From assembly GCA_045612065.1 (NCBI GenBank), contig JAZKYH010000011.1, positions 1 through 63,906 on the forward strand: a DNA stretch of 63,906 nucleotides. Direction: 5' to 3'. The notes beneath the pieces are model-generated. The model saw only the letters and a program-made list of their open reading frames with translations. It did not search any database and was not told the DNA's origin. This document shows positions 49,570 through 57,436 of the stretch, in pieces. Every line of letters begins with the position of its first letter. Positions within the stretch are counted from its first letter, which is position 1. The DNA is from UBA1189 sp045612065. Lineage in GTDB: Bacteria; Bacteroidota; Bacteroidia; Bacteroidales; Bacteroidaceae. Made by a program: the position numbers and the translations under genes.

Positions 49570-50994
49570 TTAATCTTTAATCTTTAATCGTATCTTCTGT
49601 TCGCGATGCTCGAGGATGATGCGTACGCCATACTTCGCACTGAGGTGGGTGGCGAGGTGCTCGGCACTGTACACGGAGCGGTGCTGGCCTCCCGTGCAGC
49701 CGAACGATACCATCAGGTTCTTGAAGCTGCGGGAGAGGTATTTCTCCACCGAGTAGTCGACGATGCCGTAGACATGGGTGAGGAACTCCTGCATGGCCTC
49801 CTCCTTGTCGAGGAAGGCGATGACGGGCTCGTCCATGCCTGTGAGCTGTTTGTACTCGTCGTAGCGCCCGGGGTTGTGTATGGCGCGACAGTCGAAGACG
49901 AAGCCGCCTCCGTTACCGCTGGGGTCCTCGGGGATGCCCTTCCGGTAGGAGAAGCTGGTGATGCGCACCGTGAGCTCCGTGTCCTCCTGGTAGGGGGTGA
50001 AGAGGGGCAGCGTGGTCATCTCGCGCAGCATTGCGGTGAGGTAGGGGAGGTCGGAAAAGTCGTTCTCGGCGAGCAGGGCACGCAGGTTGTCGATGGCCAT
50101 GGGGATGCTCTGCACGAAGTGTGTCTTGCGCTCATAGTAGCCACGGTAGCCATAGGCACCGAGCACCTGGAGTGTGCGGAAGAGCACGAAATAGTGCAGG
50201 CGGTGGCGGAACGTGGTCTCGTCGAACGAGCGGTAGCGCTGAGCTGAGCGCAGGTACTCGCCGATGAGCTCCTCGCGCATGGCGGGGGTGAAGCAGGCAC
50301 GAGCTTGCCATAGGAACGATACGAGGTCGTACTCTATGGGGCCACGTCGGCCTCCCTGGAAGTCGATGAGCCAGGGCTTGCCGTCGCGTATCATCACGTT
50401 GCGCGACTGGAAGTCGCGATACATGAAGCAGCCGTCGTTCTCTTTTAGGAGTGTTGTGGCCAAGCGGTCGAAGTCGTCTTCGAGTTGCTCCTCATCGAAC
50501 TCCATGCCGGTAGCCTTGAGGAAGCAGTACTTGAAGTAGTGGAGGTCCCACTGTATGCCGCGGTGGTTGAGCTCGGGCGAGGGGTGACAGGCCGTAAAGT
50601 CGAAGCCCTCGGCTGTGCCCCACTGGATGTCGGGCAGCAGGCGCATCACGCTACGCAGCAGCTCCATGTCGGACGCGTCGTATCCGCCACGTTGCTGTGC
50701 TTCCATCAGCAGACCGAAGAGCGAGGTATCGCCCAGGTCCTCCTGTAGGTAGCGCATGCGGTCGGCCGACACGGCGCACACCTCGGGGGCGGGAAGTCCC
50801 TGCTTGCGCATCTGGCGGGCAATGGCTATGAAGGCCTCGTTCTCCTGTGTCGAGGTGCCTACGGCGCCTATCAGCGAATGGCCGTCGGCGGTGAGCCTAT
50901 AGTAGCGTCGGGGCGAACCGGCAGGGGTGAGCTGCTGGCACGTCGCAGCCTCGTGACCCGTATGCTGGAGAAATAGTTGTTGTAGCTTTTCCAT
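49570..50994 (-). CDS. AmgK-like sugar kinase fused to RapZ C-terminal domain
   Basis: Protein of 474 residues. Residues 1-310 are an aminoglycoside-phosphotransferase-like kinase: CFMYRDFQSRNVMI near 190-203 (catalytic Asp) and WLIDFQGGRRGPIEYDLVSF near 210-229. AmgK of this family phosphorylates MurNAc and GlcNAc at the anomeric carbon. Residues 340-474 match the RapZ C-domain: GGGFVFDCRAIHNPGRYDEY, LTGMDEPVIAFLD and LMVSFGCTGGQHRSVYSAEH. In E. coli that domain senses glucosamine-6-phosphate. The fusion suggests a kinase tuned by an amino-sugar phosphate. The DNA is free of arrays. Confidence 0.88.
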   Translation of the reverse strand: MEKLQQLFLQHTGHEAATCQQLTPAGSPRRYYRLTADGHSLIGAVGTSTQENEAFIAIARQMRKQGLPAPEVCAVSADRMRYLQEDLGDTSLFGLLMEAQQRGGYDASDMELLRSVMRLLPDIQWGTAEGFDFTACHPSPELNHRGIQWDLHYFKYCFLKATGMEFDEEQLEDDFDRLATTLLKENDGCFMYRDFQSRNVMIRDGKPWLIDFQGGRRGPIEYDLVSFLWQARACFTPAMREELIGEYLRSAQRYRSFDETTFRHRLHYFVLFRTLQVLGAYGYRGYYERKTHFVQSIPMAIDNLRALLAENDFSDLPYLTAMLREMTTLPLFTPYQEDTELTVRITSFSYRKGIPEDPSGNGGGFVFDCRAIHNPGRYDEYKQLTGMDEPVIAFLDKEEAMQEFLTHVYGIVDYSVEKYLSRSFKNLMVSFGCTGGQHRSVYSAEHLATHLSAKYGVRIILEHREQKIRLKIKD

Positions 50995-51092
50995 AAAAAC
51001 TAAGTTTATTGCAAAGATACGAAAAGCGAGCGAATAATTAGGGAGACCATGTGAAAAAGTTTTATTATCTTCGATAAGTCAAAAAAATGCAC

Positions 51093-51100
51093 TATCTTCG
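51093..51100 (+). promoter_or_regulatory. -7 box of the ABC ATPase gene
   Basis: TATCTTCG, eight bases before the ATG at 51109, so the leader is only a few nt. Confidence 0.6.
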
Positions 51101-51108
51101 CCTTCCGT

Positions 51109-51879
51109 ATGACACTCGAGTTGCGTGACCTATATATAGGATATGCTGAGGATGCCAACCGCCACATCGTGGCAGAGGAACTCAGTGCTTCGCTCCCTAA
51201 GGGGACGATGGCATGCCTCGTGGGTGCCAATGGAGTGGGCAAGAGCACGCTCATGCGGACGCTCTCGGGATTCCAGCCTGCGCTGCGGGGCGAGGTGCGC
51301 ATCGATGGTCGTGCATTGGAGGAGTACACGCCACGCGAACTCTCCGAAAGGGTGGGGGTGGTGCTCACCGAAAGGGAGAGCGCACCGGACCTAACCGTAG
51401 AGGAGGTGGTGGCGATAGGACGTGTGCCCTACACCAACTTCTGGGGGACGCTGACGGCTGCCGACCGTCAGGCCGTGGATGAGGCCATTGCCCTCGTGGG
51501 CATAGGGAATCTGCGTCATAAGAAGATTGGGCGCGTGAGTGATGGCGAGCGGCAGAAGGCTATGATTGCCAAGGCACTGGTACAGCAGACGGATGTCATC
51601 CTGTTGGATGAGCCTACAGCATTCCTCGACTATGGCAGCAAGGTGTCGGTGATGCGCTTGTTGCGGCAGTTGGCCCGCGAGCAGGGCAAGGCGATACTGC
51701 TCTCTACGCACGACTTGGAGATTGCCTTCCAGACAGCCGACGAGGTGTGGGTATTGCAGCACGATGGCTTGCATACGGGCACGCTCGATGCGCTGGAGGT
51801 GCATGGCGTGGTGTCGGGATTCCTGGCCAAGAGCGGACTGCACTATGAGGCGGGGAGTAGGAGGATTGTTATAGTTTAA
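51109..51879 (+). CDS. ABC transporter ATP-binding protein, FecE/BtuD type
   Basis: Protein of 256 residues. Walker A GANGVGKSTLMRTLSG near 38-53, Q-loop near GVVLTERESAPDLT, signature VSDGERQKAMIAKAL near 143-157, Walker B VILLDEPTAFLD near 163-174 and LLSTHDLEIAF near 196-206. This is the importer class serving iron-siderophore or vitamin B12 uptake. No permease or binding protein is adjacent, so its partners are elsewhere; orphan ATPases of this class occur in Bacteroidetes. Confidence 0.9.
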   Translation: MTLELRDLYIGYAEDANRHIVAEELSASLPKGTMACLVGANGVGKSTLMRTLSGFQPALRGEVRIDGRALEEYTPRELSERVGVVLTERESAPDLTVEEVVAIGRVPYTNFWGTLTAADRQAVDEAIALVGIGNLRHKKIGRVSDGERQKAMIAKALVQQTDVILLDEPTAFLDYGSKVSVMRLLRQLAREQGKAILLSTHDLEIAFQTADEVWVLQHDGLHTGTLDALEVHGVVSGFLAKSGLHYEAGSRRIVIV

Positions 51880-51952
51880 CGAAAACGATGACGAAAACGA
51901 AAACTTCCAATTATAATTTACAATTCATAAATCATAATTCATAAATCATATC

Positions 51953-52558
51953 ATGTTTTCAGGAATAGTAGAAGAATGTGCCACTGTGGTGGGCATCGTA
52001 AGAGAGCAGGAAAACTTGCACCTGACACTCAAGTGTAGCTTTGTGGATGAGCTGAAGATTGACCAGAGCGTGGCGCACAATGGAGTGTGCCTTACCGTGG
52101 TGAGCATCGAAAATGGTTCCTATACGGTGACGGCCATGAAGGAGACGATAGATCGCTCGAACCTCGGATTGTTGCAGGTGGGCGACGCAGTGAACGTGGA
52201 ACGCAGCATGGTGATGAACGGAAGACTTGACGGACACATCGTGCAGGGACACGTAGACCAGACGGCGACTTGCCTCAAGGTGGAGGATGCCGAGGGTAGC
52301 TGGTACTATACCTTTAAGTATGCTTTCGATAAGGAGATGGCGCGTCGTGGATACTTCACGGTAGACAAGGGCTCGGTGACGGTGAACGGTGTGAGCCTCA
52401 CGGTGTGCAACCCCACGGCCGATACGTTCCAGGTGGCTATCATCCCCTATACCCACGACAACACGAACTTCAACGCCATCCGCGAAGGTAGCGTGGTGAA
52501 TATCGAATTCGATATCATCGGTAAGTATATGGCGCGTATGGTGGCGCTGAGTGAGTAG
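51953..52558 (+). CDS. ribE: Riboflavin synthase, alpha subunit
   Basis: Protein of 201 residues made of two similar lumazine-binding halves. The first starts MFSGIVEECATVVGI with VAHNGVCLTVVSI near 42-54; the second has GHIVQGHVDQTATCL near 99-113 and VNGVSLTVCNPTADTF near 145-160. It converts two lumazines to riboflavin. No FMN riboswitch was recognised upstream; the gap holds an ACGAAR array and AATTCATAAATCATA repeats. Confidence 0.96.
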   Translation: MFSGIVEECATVVGIVREQENLHLTLKCSFVDELKIDQSVAHNGVCLTVVSIENGSYTVTAMKETIDRSNLGLLQVGDAVNVERSMVMNGRLDGHIVQGHVDQTATCLKVEDAEGSWYYTFKYAFDKEMARRGYFTVDKGSVTVNGVSLTVCNPTADTFQVAIIPYTHDNTNFNAIREGSVVNIEFDIIGKYMARMVALSE

Positions 52559-52661
52559 AGATATTGACGACAGACAACGGACTACAGACAACAGACTCCA
52601 TTCGGACTGATGCAATACAATCGTGTAGCAAGACTGTTGTCCGTTGTCCTTTGTCTGTTGA
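52559..52661. repeat. Inverted GACAACN arrays between ribE and prmA
   Basis: GACGACAGACAACGGACTACAGACAACAGAC (52565-52595) and its near-complement GTTGTCCGTTGTCCTTTGTCTGTTGAC (52634-52660), with CATTCGGACTGATGC between. Located between convergent genes. Confidence 0.88.
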
Positions 52662-53504
52662 CTATAAACTAAACATTGCTGCTGTCCACTCTTTTTCCAT
52701 GCGGTGGCTGATGTAGCTTAGGCCGAGGCGTTCTGCTTCGGCCTTTATCATGGGCAGGTCGCTCTCGTAGAAACCGCTGAAATAGATCTTGCCGCCCTTG
52801 TTCATGCGTGCCACGTAGTACTGCATGTCGGCCAACAGGATGTTGCGGTTGATGTTGGCAATGATGACATCGAACGGTCCCTCAGCGGCAAGCGATGAGG
52901 CATCGCCCTGGAATACCTTGATGTTGTCGATATGGTTGAGGGCGAGGTTGTCGATGGAGTTGTTTACGCACCACTCGTCGATGTCGATGGCTGTGAGCGT
53001 TGAGGCTCCGCGCATCGAGGCCAGGATGGCGAGGATGGAGGTGCCGCAGCCCATGTCGAGCACGGTCTTGCCAGTGAGGTCTGAGTCGAGCAGATAGCTG
53101 ATGATGAGGCGGGTGGTTTGGTGATGACCCGTGCCGAAGGCCATCTGCGGGTTGATGATGATATCGTAGTCGGCCTTCGGGTAGTCCTTGTGGAAGGTAC
53201 TGTGGATAACGCAGCGGCTGTCCACCACGATGGGCTCAAAGAAATGTTTCTCCCACTCCTCGTTCCAGTTCTTGTCCTCCATCTCCTCGGCAGTGAAAGT
53301 GATGGTGATGTCCTCCATGGGGAAGTCGGCGAGGAGGGCTCGCAGTACCTCTTCGTCGTAGAGATGGGCGGGGACATAGCCGACGGTGCCATCGGGCGAC
53401 TCGACAAAACTTTCAAAACCTTGTTCCATGGCCAAAGCGGCAATGATGTCGTTGGCGGTCTCGCTGATGGGGCTTACGGTGAAGCTGACTTCGATGTATT
53501 TCAT
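52662..53504 (-). CDS. prmA: Ribosomal protein L11 methyltransferase
   Basis: About 280 residues from MKYIEVSFTVSPISETAND. The SAM motif TVLDMGCGTSILAILASMRG lies near 148-167, followed by AIDIDEWCVNNSIDN and the NPPF-like FDVIIANINRNILLADM near 210-226. MAFGTGHHQTTRL near 124-136 is diagnostic of PrmA. The upstream in-frame ATG at 53555 would add repeat-encoded residues and was rejected. Confidence 0.95.
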   Translation of the reverse strand: MKYIEVSFTVSPISETANDIIAALAMEQGFESFVESPDGTVGYVPAHLYDEEVLRALLADFPMEDITITFTAEEMEDKNWNEEWEKHFFEPIVVDSRCVIHSTFHKDYPKADYDIIINPQMAFGTGHHQTTRLIISYLLDSDLTGKTVLDMGCGTSILAILASMRGASTLTAIDIDEWCVNNSIDNLALNHIDNIKVFQGDASSLAAEGPFDVIIANINRNILLADMQYYVARMNKGGKIYFSGFYESDLPMIKAEAERLGLSYISHRMEKEWTAAMFSL

Positions 53505-53610
53505 ATTGTTTTTGTTTAGTTTATGGGCCTTGAGCTCTGAGCTATGAGATTCCATCCGGATGGCAGGAGCTCACTGCTCGTTGCTCATAGCTCGCAGCTC
53601 TCTTCTGCAA
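53505..53610. repeat. Inverted TGAGCNN/GCTCANN arrays
   Basis: TGAGCTCTGAGCTATGAGATT, CCATCCGGATGG palindromic junction, then GAGCTCACTGCTCGTTGCTC: the two arms face each other around the CATCCGGATG word. Confidence 0.85.
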
Positions 53611-53721
53611 AATTACGCTTTTTTAGGGATTCTCCCCATAAAAGATAGGGAAAATCCTCCGTTTAGGTCATTTTTATCTTGTATCTTCGCATCGTGAATA
53701 TAAATATAATAGAATAAGGAT

Positions 53722-55167
53722 ATGAAAAGATTCGTATTAATGGCTTTGATAGCGGTCGGGATCGTGGGGACTGCATCGGCACAGCATGACGACTTGTACT
53801 TCGTGCCTAAGAAGAAAAAGGTGGAGCAGGTGGAGGAGAAGTCCGTGCCTGAGCAAGAGTCTGCAGAGAGCAAGACGCTCTCCGTGACTACTGTTCCAGT
53901 CAAGCTGCTTGAGATGGATGAGGATGCCTATAACCGCCGCGGCTCGTATCTTGTCGAGACAGGCGATGCCGTGTCGGAGTTTGCTGTGGATGATGAGGGC
54001 TTCGTGCTCATCACCGAGGAGGGCGATACGATGTGGATGAATACCGATACTCTGCGTCTCACCCGCGTGACCGATGGTGAGGGATGGGTGAACGGATTTG
54101 AAGGCAGCGACTCGGACTATGAGTATGCCATGCGCATCATCCGTTTCCGTAACCCACGCTATGCTATTCCTGTGAGCAGTCCGCTCTATTGGGATGTGGT
54201 ATATGGTGGAGCCTTGTGGCCCCGTTGGGAGTGGAATATCTATGACGATGGCATGTATGCCTATGTGTTTCCCACATCGAGCAACTGGCATTATTGGGAT
54301 TATATGATGAGCTATCCCTTCGGGTGGAGTGCATGGGGCAGTCCTTGGGGCAGTCCTTGGGGACACCATTACGGATACCATTGGGGACACCACTGGGGTG
54401 GTTACAGCGGTTGGCAGTTCTATGGTCATGTGTGGTATGACCCCTGGTTCAATCCCTATTTCTATGACTATCATCCCGGCTGGCATCATGGTCATCACCA
54501 CGGCCATTATCCTCACTTTGGCGCAGGCAACCCTGGTTGGGGTGGAGGAGGACCTAAGGCATTCCCCAACCATCGCACATCGGCAGGTTCCTCTACACGT
54601 CGTGAGCCTTTGTCAAGTGGCGCGTCGAGTCGTGGTTCGGTGGGTTCGTCAGGTGCAGCACGTACGGGAGTCTCGTCAAGTCGTGTGGCAGGAGGAACGG
54701 AACGTAGCTCGTCGGTTCGCGTAATCACAGGTCGTGCTGGGGCTACGGTCGGTACCGGTGCGGTGCGCTCATCGAGCAGTAGTCGTACAGGAGCGAATGA
54801 TGAGGTGGTGCGTCGTAGCACGGGATCGTCTTCGGTGGTTCGTAGCTCGTCGTCAAGCAGCAGCCGTTCGAGTGGGTACTCTGGTGGCTCGTCAAGCATG
54901 TCGCGCAGTAGTGGATCGACCTCGTCATACAGCCGTCCGAGCAGTACGCGCAGCTCGTCCTCATCCTCTTCCTCTTCGGTAAGTCGCAGCTCATCGTCAA
55001 GCCGTAGCTCAAGCAGCTCGTCGCGTAGTTCGTACAGCAGTGGCAGCTCATACAGCAGCGGTTCATCGCATAGCTCATACAGTAGTGGCAGTTCGTATAG
55101 CGGTGGCTCGCGCAGTGGTGGCTCGTATGGTAGTAGTAGCTCGCGCAGCAGCGGGAGCCGTAGATAA
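53722..55167 (+). CDS. Secreted His/Trp/Tyr-rich protein with Ser/Arg-rich tail
   Basis: Protein of 481 residues, not assigned. A signal peptide (MKRFVLMALIAVGIVGTASA) precedes a basic KKKK stretch, then a folded-looking region to residue 190, a Trp/Gly/Tyr/His block (about 190-285: GWSAWGSPWGSPWGHHYGYH and HHGHHHGHYPHF), and a long tail (about 285-481) almost only of Ser, Arg, Gly and Tyr. The His clusters could bind metal; the tail should be disordered. It has a TATCTTCG box at 53682-53689. Surface or periplasmic location inferred from the signal peptide. Confidence 0.85.
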   Translation: MKRFVLMALIAVGIVGTASAQHDDLYFVPKKKKVEQVEEKSVPEQESAESKTLSVTTVPVKLLEMDEDAYNRRGSYLVETGDAVSEFAVDDEGFVLITEEGDTMWMNTDTLRLTRVTDGEGWVNGFEGSDSDYEYAMRIIRFRNPRYAIPVSSPLYWDVVYGGALWPRWEWNIYDDGMYAYVFPTSSNWHYWDYMMSYPFGWSAWGSPWGSPWGHHYGYHWGHHWGGYSGWQFYGHVWYDPWFNPYFYDYHPGWHHGHHHGHYPHFGAGNPGWGGGGPKAFPNHRTSAGSSTRREPLSSGASSRGSVGSSGAARTGVSSSRVAGGTERSSSVRVITGRAGATVGTGAVRSSSSSRTGANDEVVRRSTGSSSVVRSSSSSSSRSSGYSGGSSSMSRSSGSTSSYSRPSSTRSSSSSSSSSVSRSSSSSRSSSSSSRSSYSSGSSYSSGSSHSSYSSGSSYSGGSRSGGSYGSSSSRSSGSRR

Positions 55168-55254
55168 TGGTTAAAGGTTATAGGTTAAAGGTTATGGGTT
55201 AAAGGTTATAGGTTATGGATCCTAAAACTCTAAAAAGAACAAAACAATATAATA
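55168..55254. repeat. GGTTATN/GGTTAAA array
   Basis: AAAGGTTATAGGTTAAAGG and so on, about seven units, between two co-oriented genes. Confidence 0.88.
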
Positions 55255-56880
55255 ATGAGACACAATAGATTTTTCCTTCTTGCAACTATGCTTTCTGCAT
55301 TGACTGTGCAGGCGCAGACCTCGTATGAGGCAGCAGCGGTGCTTGATGCTGACATTAATGGTACGGCTCGTTATGTGGGTATGGGTGGTGCTATGAGTGC
55401 CCTTGGTGCCGATATGAGTACGATGAGTACAAACCCTGCAGGTACGGCGCTCTATCGTAGCTGGGATGCTGCTTTTTCATTCGGTGGAAATGGAGTGGTG
55501 CAGACCACGATTTCAAACTCGGACCGTGGACGTTCGTTTGATTCGTATGCTTCATTGGATAACATGGGTGTAGTGGTAGCCAATAAGAAGAGTAATAACG
55601 GTGTACTGCGCTTTGTCAACTTCGGCTTCAATTACCATAAAGTGAAGCGCTTTGATGGGAAGATGGGGATGGCCTCTAACCTTGATGGACAGTTCTCGCA
55701 GACCGAACAGATGGCTTGGCAGGCATGGGAGAACCAGGATGTTAGGCCTACGGACTTTAATCCCGAGGATGAGGAGGGCTTCTTTAAGAATAATTTCTAT
55801 AAGGAGCCGTGGGCCGGTTGGCTTACGCTGATGGGTGCACAGAGTTTCTTGATTGATGATACTGCACTTGGTGGTCAGATTGGTGATGTGGTATATCCCA
55901 ATGGAAACTTTTACCCTGCATACAGCAATCGCTATTCAGAGGTCTTGAGTGGAGGTATCAATGCTTACGACTTCAACCTTTCGGTCAACTTGGCTGATGT
56001 AGCATATATCGGTGCTACGTTTACAAAATATGATGTAGACCGTAAGTTGGAATCTACCTATTCGGAGGAGTTTTATGGGGGAAGTTATACGATGCAGAAC
56101 TTCTATCGCACCGAGGGTTCAGGCTATGATCTTAAGCTGGGTGTAATCCTGCGCCCCTTCTCGGAGTCTTCGTTCCGTGTCGGAGTATCGGCTACTACGC
56201 CTACGGTGTATAATCTGCGCGATTATAATTCGGCAGTTATCAATTCTACCATCACGTTCAAAAACAATGACACGGGAGAGGAGTGGACAGAGTCGTTCCT
56301 CGTAGACACCTATGATAAGAATGCTTGGGGTGGCGATTGCTACACGGACTACACGATGATTGCTCCCAGCAAGGTTAACGTAAGCCTTGGTAGTACCGTT
56401 GGTACATCGCTCGCGCTCGGTGCGGAGTATGAGTATATGAATTATGCTGCAGCCAAACTCTACTATGATGATAGCATGGAGAATAAGGATATGAATGCGC
56501 ATACCGCTGAAAACCTTACGGGGCAGCACACCCTTCGCTTGGGCGCAGAGAAGACCTTTGGTGCGTTCTACACTCGTCTCGGCTATAACTTCCAGACTGG
56601 TGGCTACAAGAAAGATGCTTGGAAGATGATTCCCATCAATTCGGTGCAGACCAATACGGCATACGCTAACGTCAAATCTACGCAAAACTTTACTTGCGGT
56701 ATAGGCTTCCGTGGCGATACTTTCTATGCTGATGCGGCATTGCTCTATAGTACGAGAAAGTCGGATTTCTATCCGTTTGTAGATATCCTCAGAGAAGGAG
56801 ACGAAGGTTTTGAACTACAGCCTACATCGCTCAATCGTAATCTTATCAAGGGTATGGTGACATTGGGAATGAGATTCTAA
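55255..56880 (+). CDS. Outer-membrane beta-barrel protein, OmpP1/FadL-like
   Basis: Protein of 541 residues with a signal peptide to about residue 20. GTARYVGMGGAMSALGADMS then TMSTNPAGTALYRSWDAAFS near 36-75 is the conserved hatch region of FadL-type porins in Bacteroidetes; the rest shows alternating aromatic strands and ends with a terminal Phe (GMVTLGMRF), the usual barrel signal. Probably moves hydrophobic or aromatic compounds through the outer membrane. Confidence 0.92.
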   Translation: MRHNRFFLLATMLSALTVQAQTSYEAAAVLDADINGTARYVGMGGAMSALGADMSTMSTNPAGTALYRSWDAAFSFGGNGVVQTTISNSDRGRSFDSYASLDNMGVVVANKKSNNGVLRFVNFGFNYHKVKRFDGKMGMASNLDGQFSQTEQMAWQAWENQDVRPTDFNPEDEEGFFKNNFYKEPWAGWLTLMGAQSFLIDDTALGGQIGDVVYPNGNFYPAYSNRYSEVLSGGINAYDFNLSVNLADVAYIGATFTKYDVDRKLESTYSEEFYGGSYTMQNFYRTEGSGYDLKLGVILRPFSESSFRVGVSATTPTVYNLRDYNSAVINSTITFKNNDTGEEWTESFLVDTYDKNAWGGDCYTDYTMIAPSKVNVSLGSTVGTSLALGAEYEYMNYAAAKLYYDDSMENKDMNAHTAENLTGQHTLRLGAEKTFGAFYTRLGYNFQTGGYKKDAWKMIPINSVQTNTAYANVKSTQNFTCGIGFRGDTFYADAALLYSTRKSDFYPFVDILREGDEGFELQPTSLNRNLIKGMVTLGMRF

Positions 56881-56907
56881 GTCAAAAAATAATAGATTAT
56901 TAAAGAC

Positions 56908-56950
56908 TGGGTGGCTCCTACTTGTTGTGGAGTTGCCCATTTTTTTTGCA
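56908..56950 (+). terminator. Terminator after the FadL-like gene
   Basis: TGGGTGGCTCC and GGAGTTGCCCA (one G-T pair) followed by eight T. Confidence 0.85.
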
Positions 56951-57436
56951 ATAATATGGATGTTGGCCAAGGCATGGCTTGTCGTGTTGAGCGTAGTGAA
57001 CCTTTAGATCGCTTGGGGCTCAGCATGATAAAATGAACGCTTGGGTAACCTCAGTGTTATCTCCTTTTTTGTTTCTTGAATGAACAATTTTACTACACTG
57101 TTTGTAGCAATATGCAGATTATTGTGATTGGTTTGTAGCTGATTTTATGAATAGGATTTTGGTTTAGTGCGTTACTTTATAGTATGATGTTTAACTCGCT
57201 GCTTTATAGTTTGATAAATCGTTTTTATTTACTTGTTGTTATGTACAAATATACATATTTGTAACACATGAATTAATATTGAATATTGTACAAATGGAAT
57301 ATTAAATATTGTTCGCTTGATTAAGCGAATTGTAATTATTAGGATTGGCTGTTTGAAAGAATAAAAATCAAAACCATTTCAAAGTTTGAAATAAAAAATG
57401 TACTTTTGTATTTGCATCTATAAATAAAGGAGTAAG
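56951..57436 (+). promoter_or_regulatory. AT-rich upstream region of the RelA-type gene
   Basis: Holds one dispersed element near 56985-57035 (TTGAGCGTAGTGAACCTTTA), then AT-rich unique sequence with two copies of a TTTATAGT(A/T)TGAT word (57176 and 57203). TACTTTTG at 57401-57408 is a good -7 box 28 bases before the ATG; a -33 box is weak. No gene seen. Confidence 0.6.
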
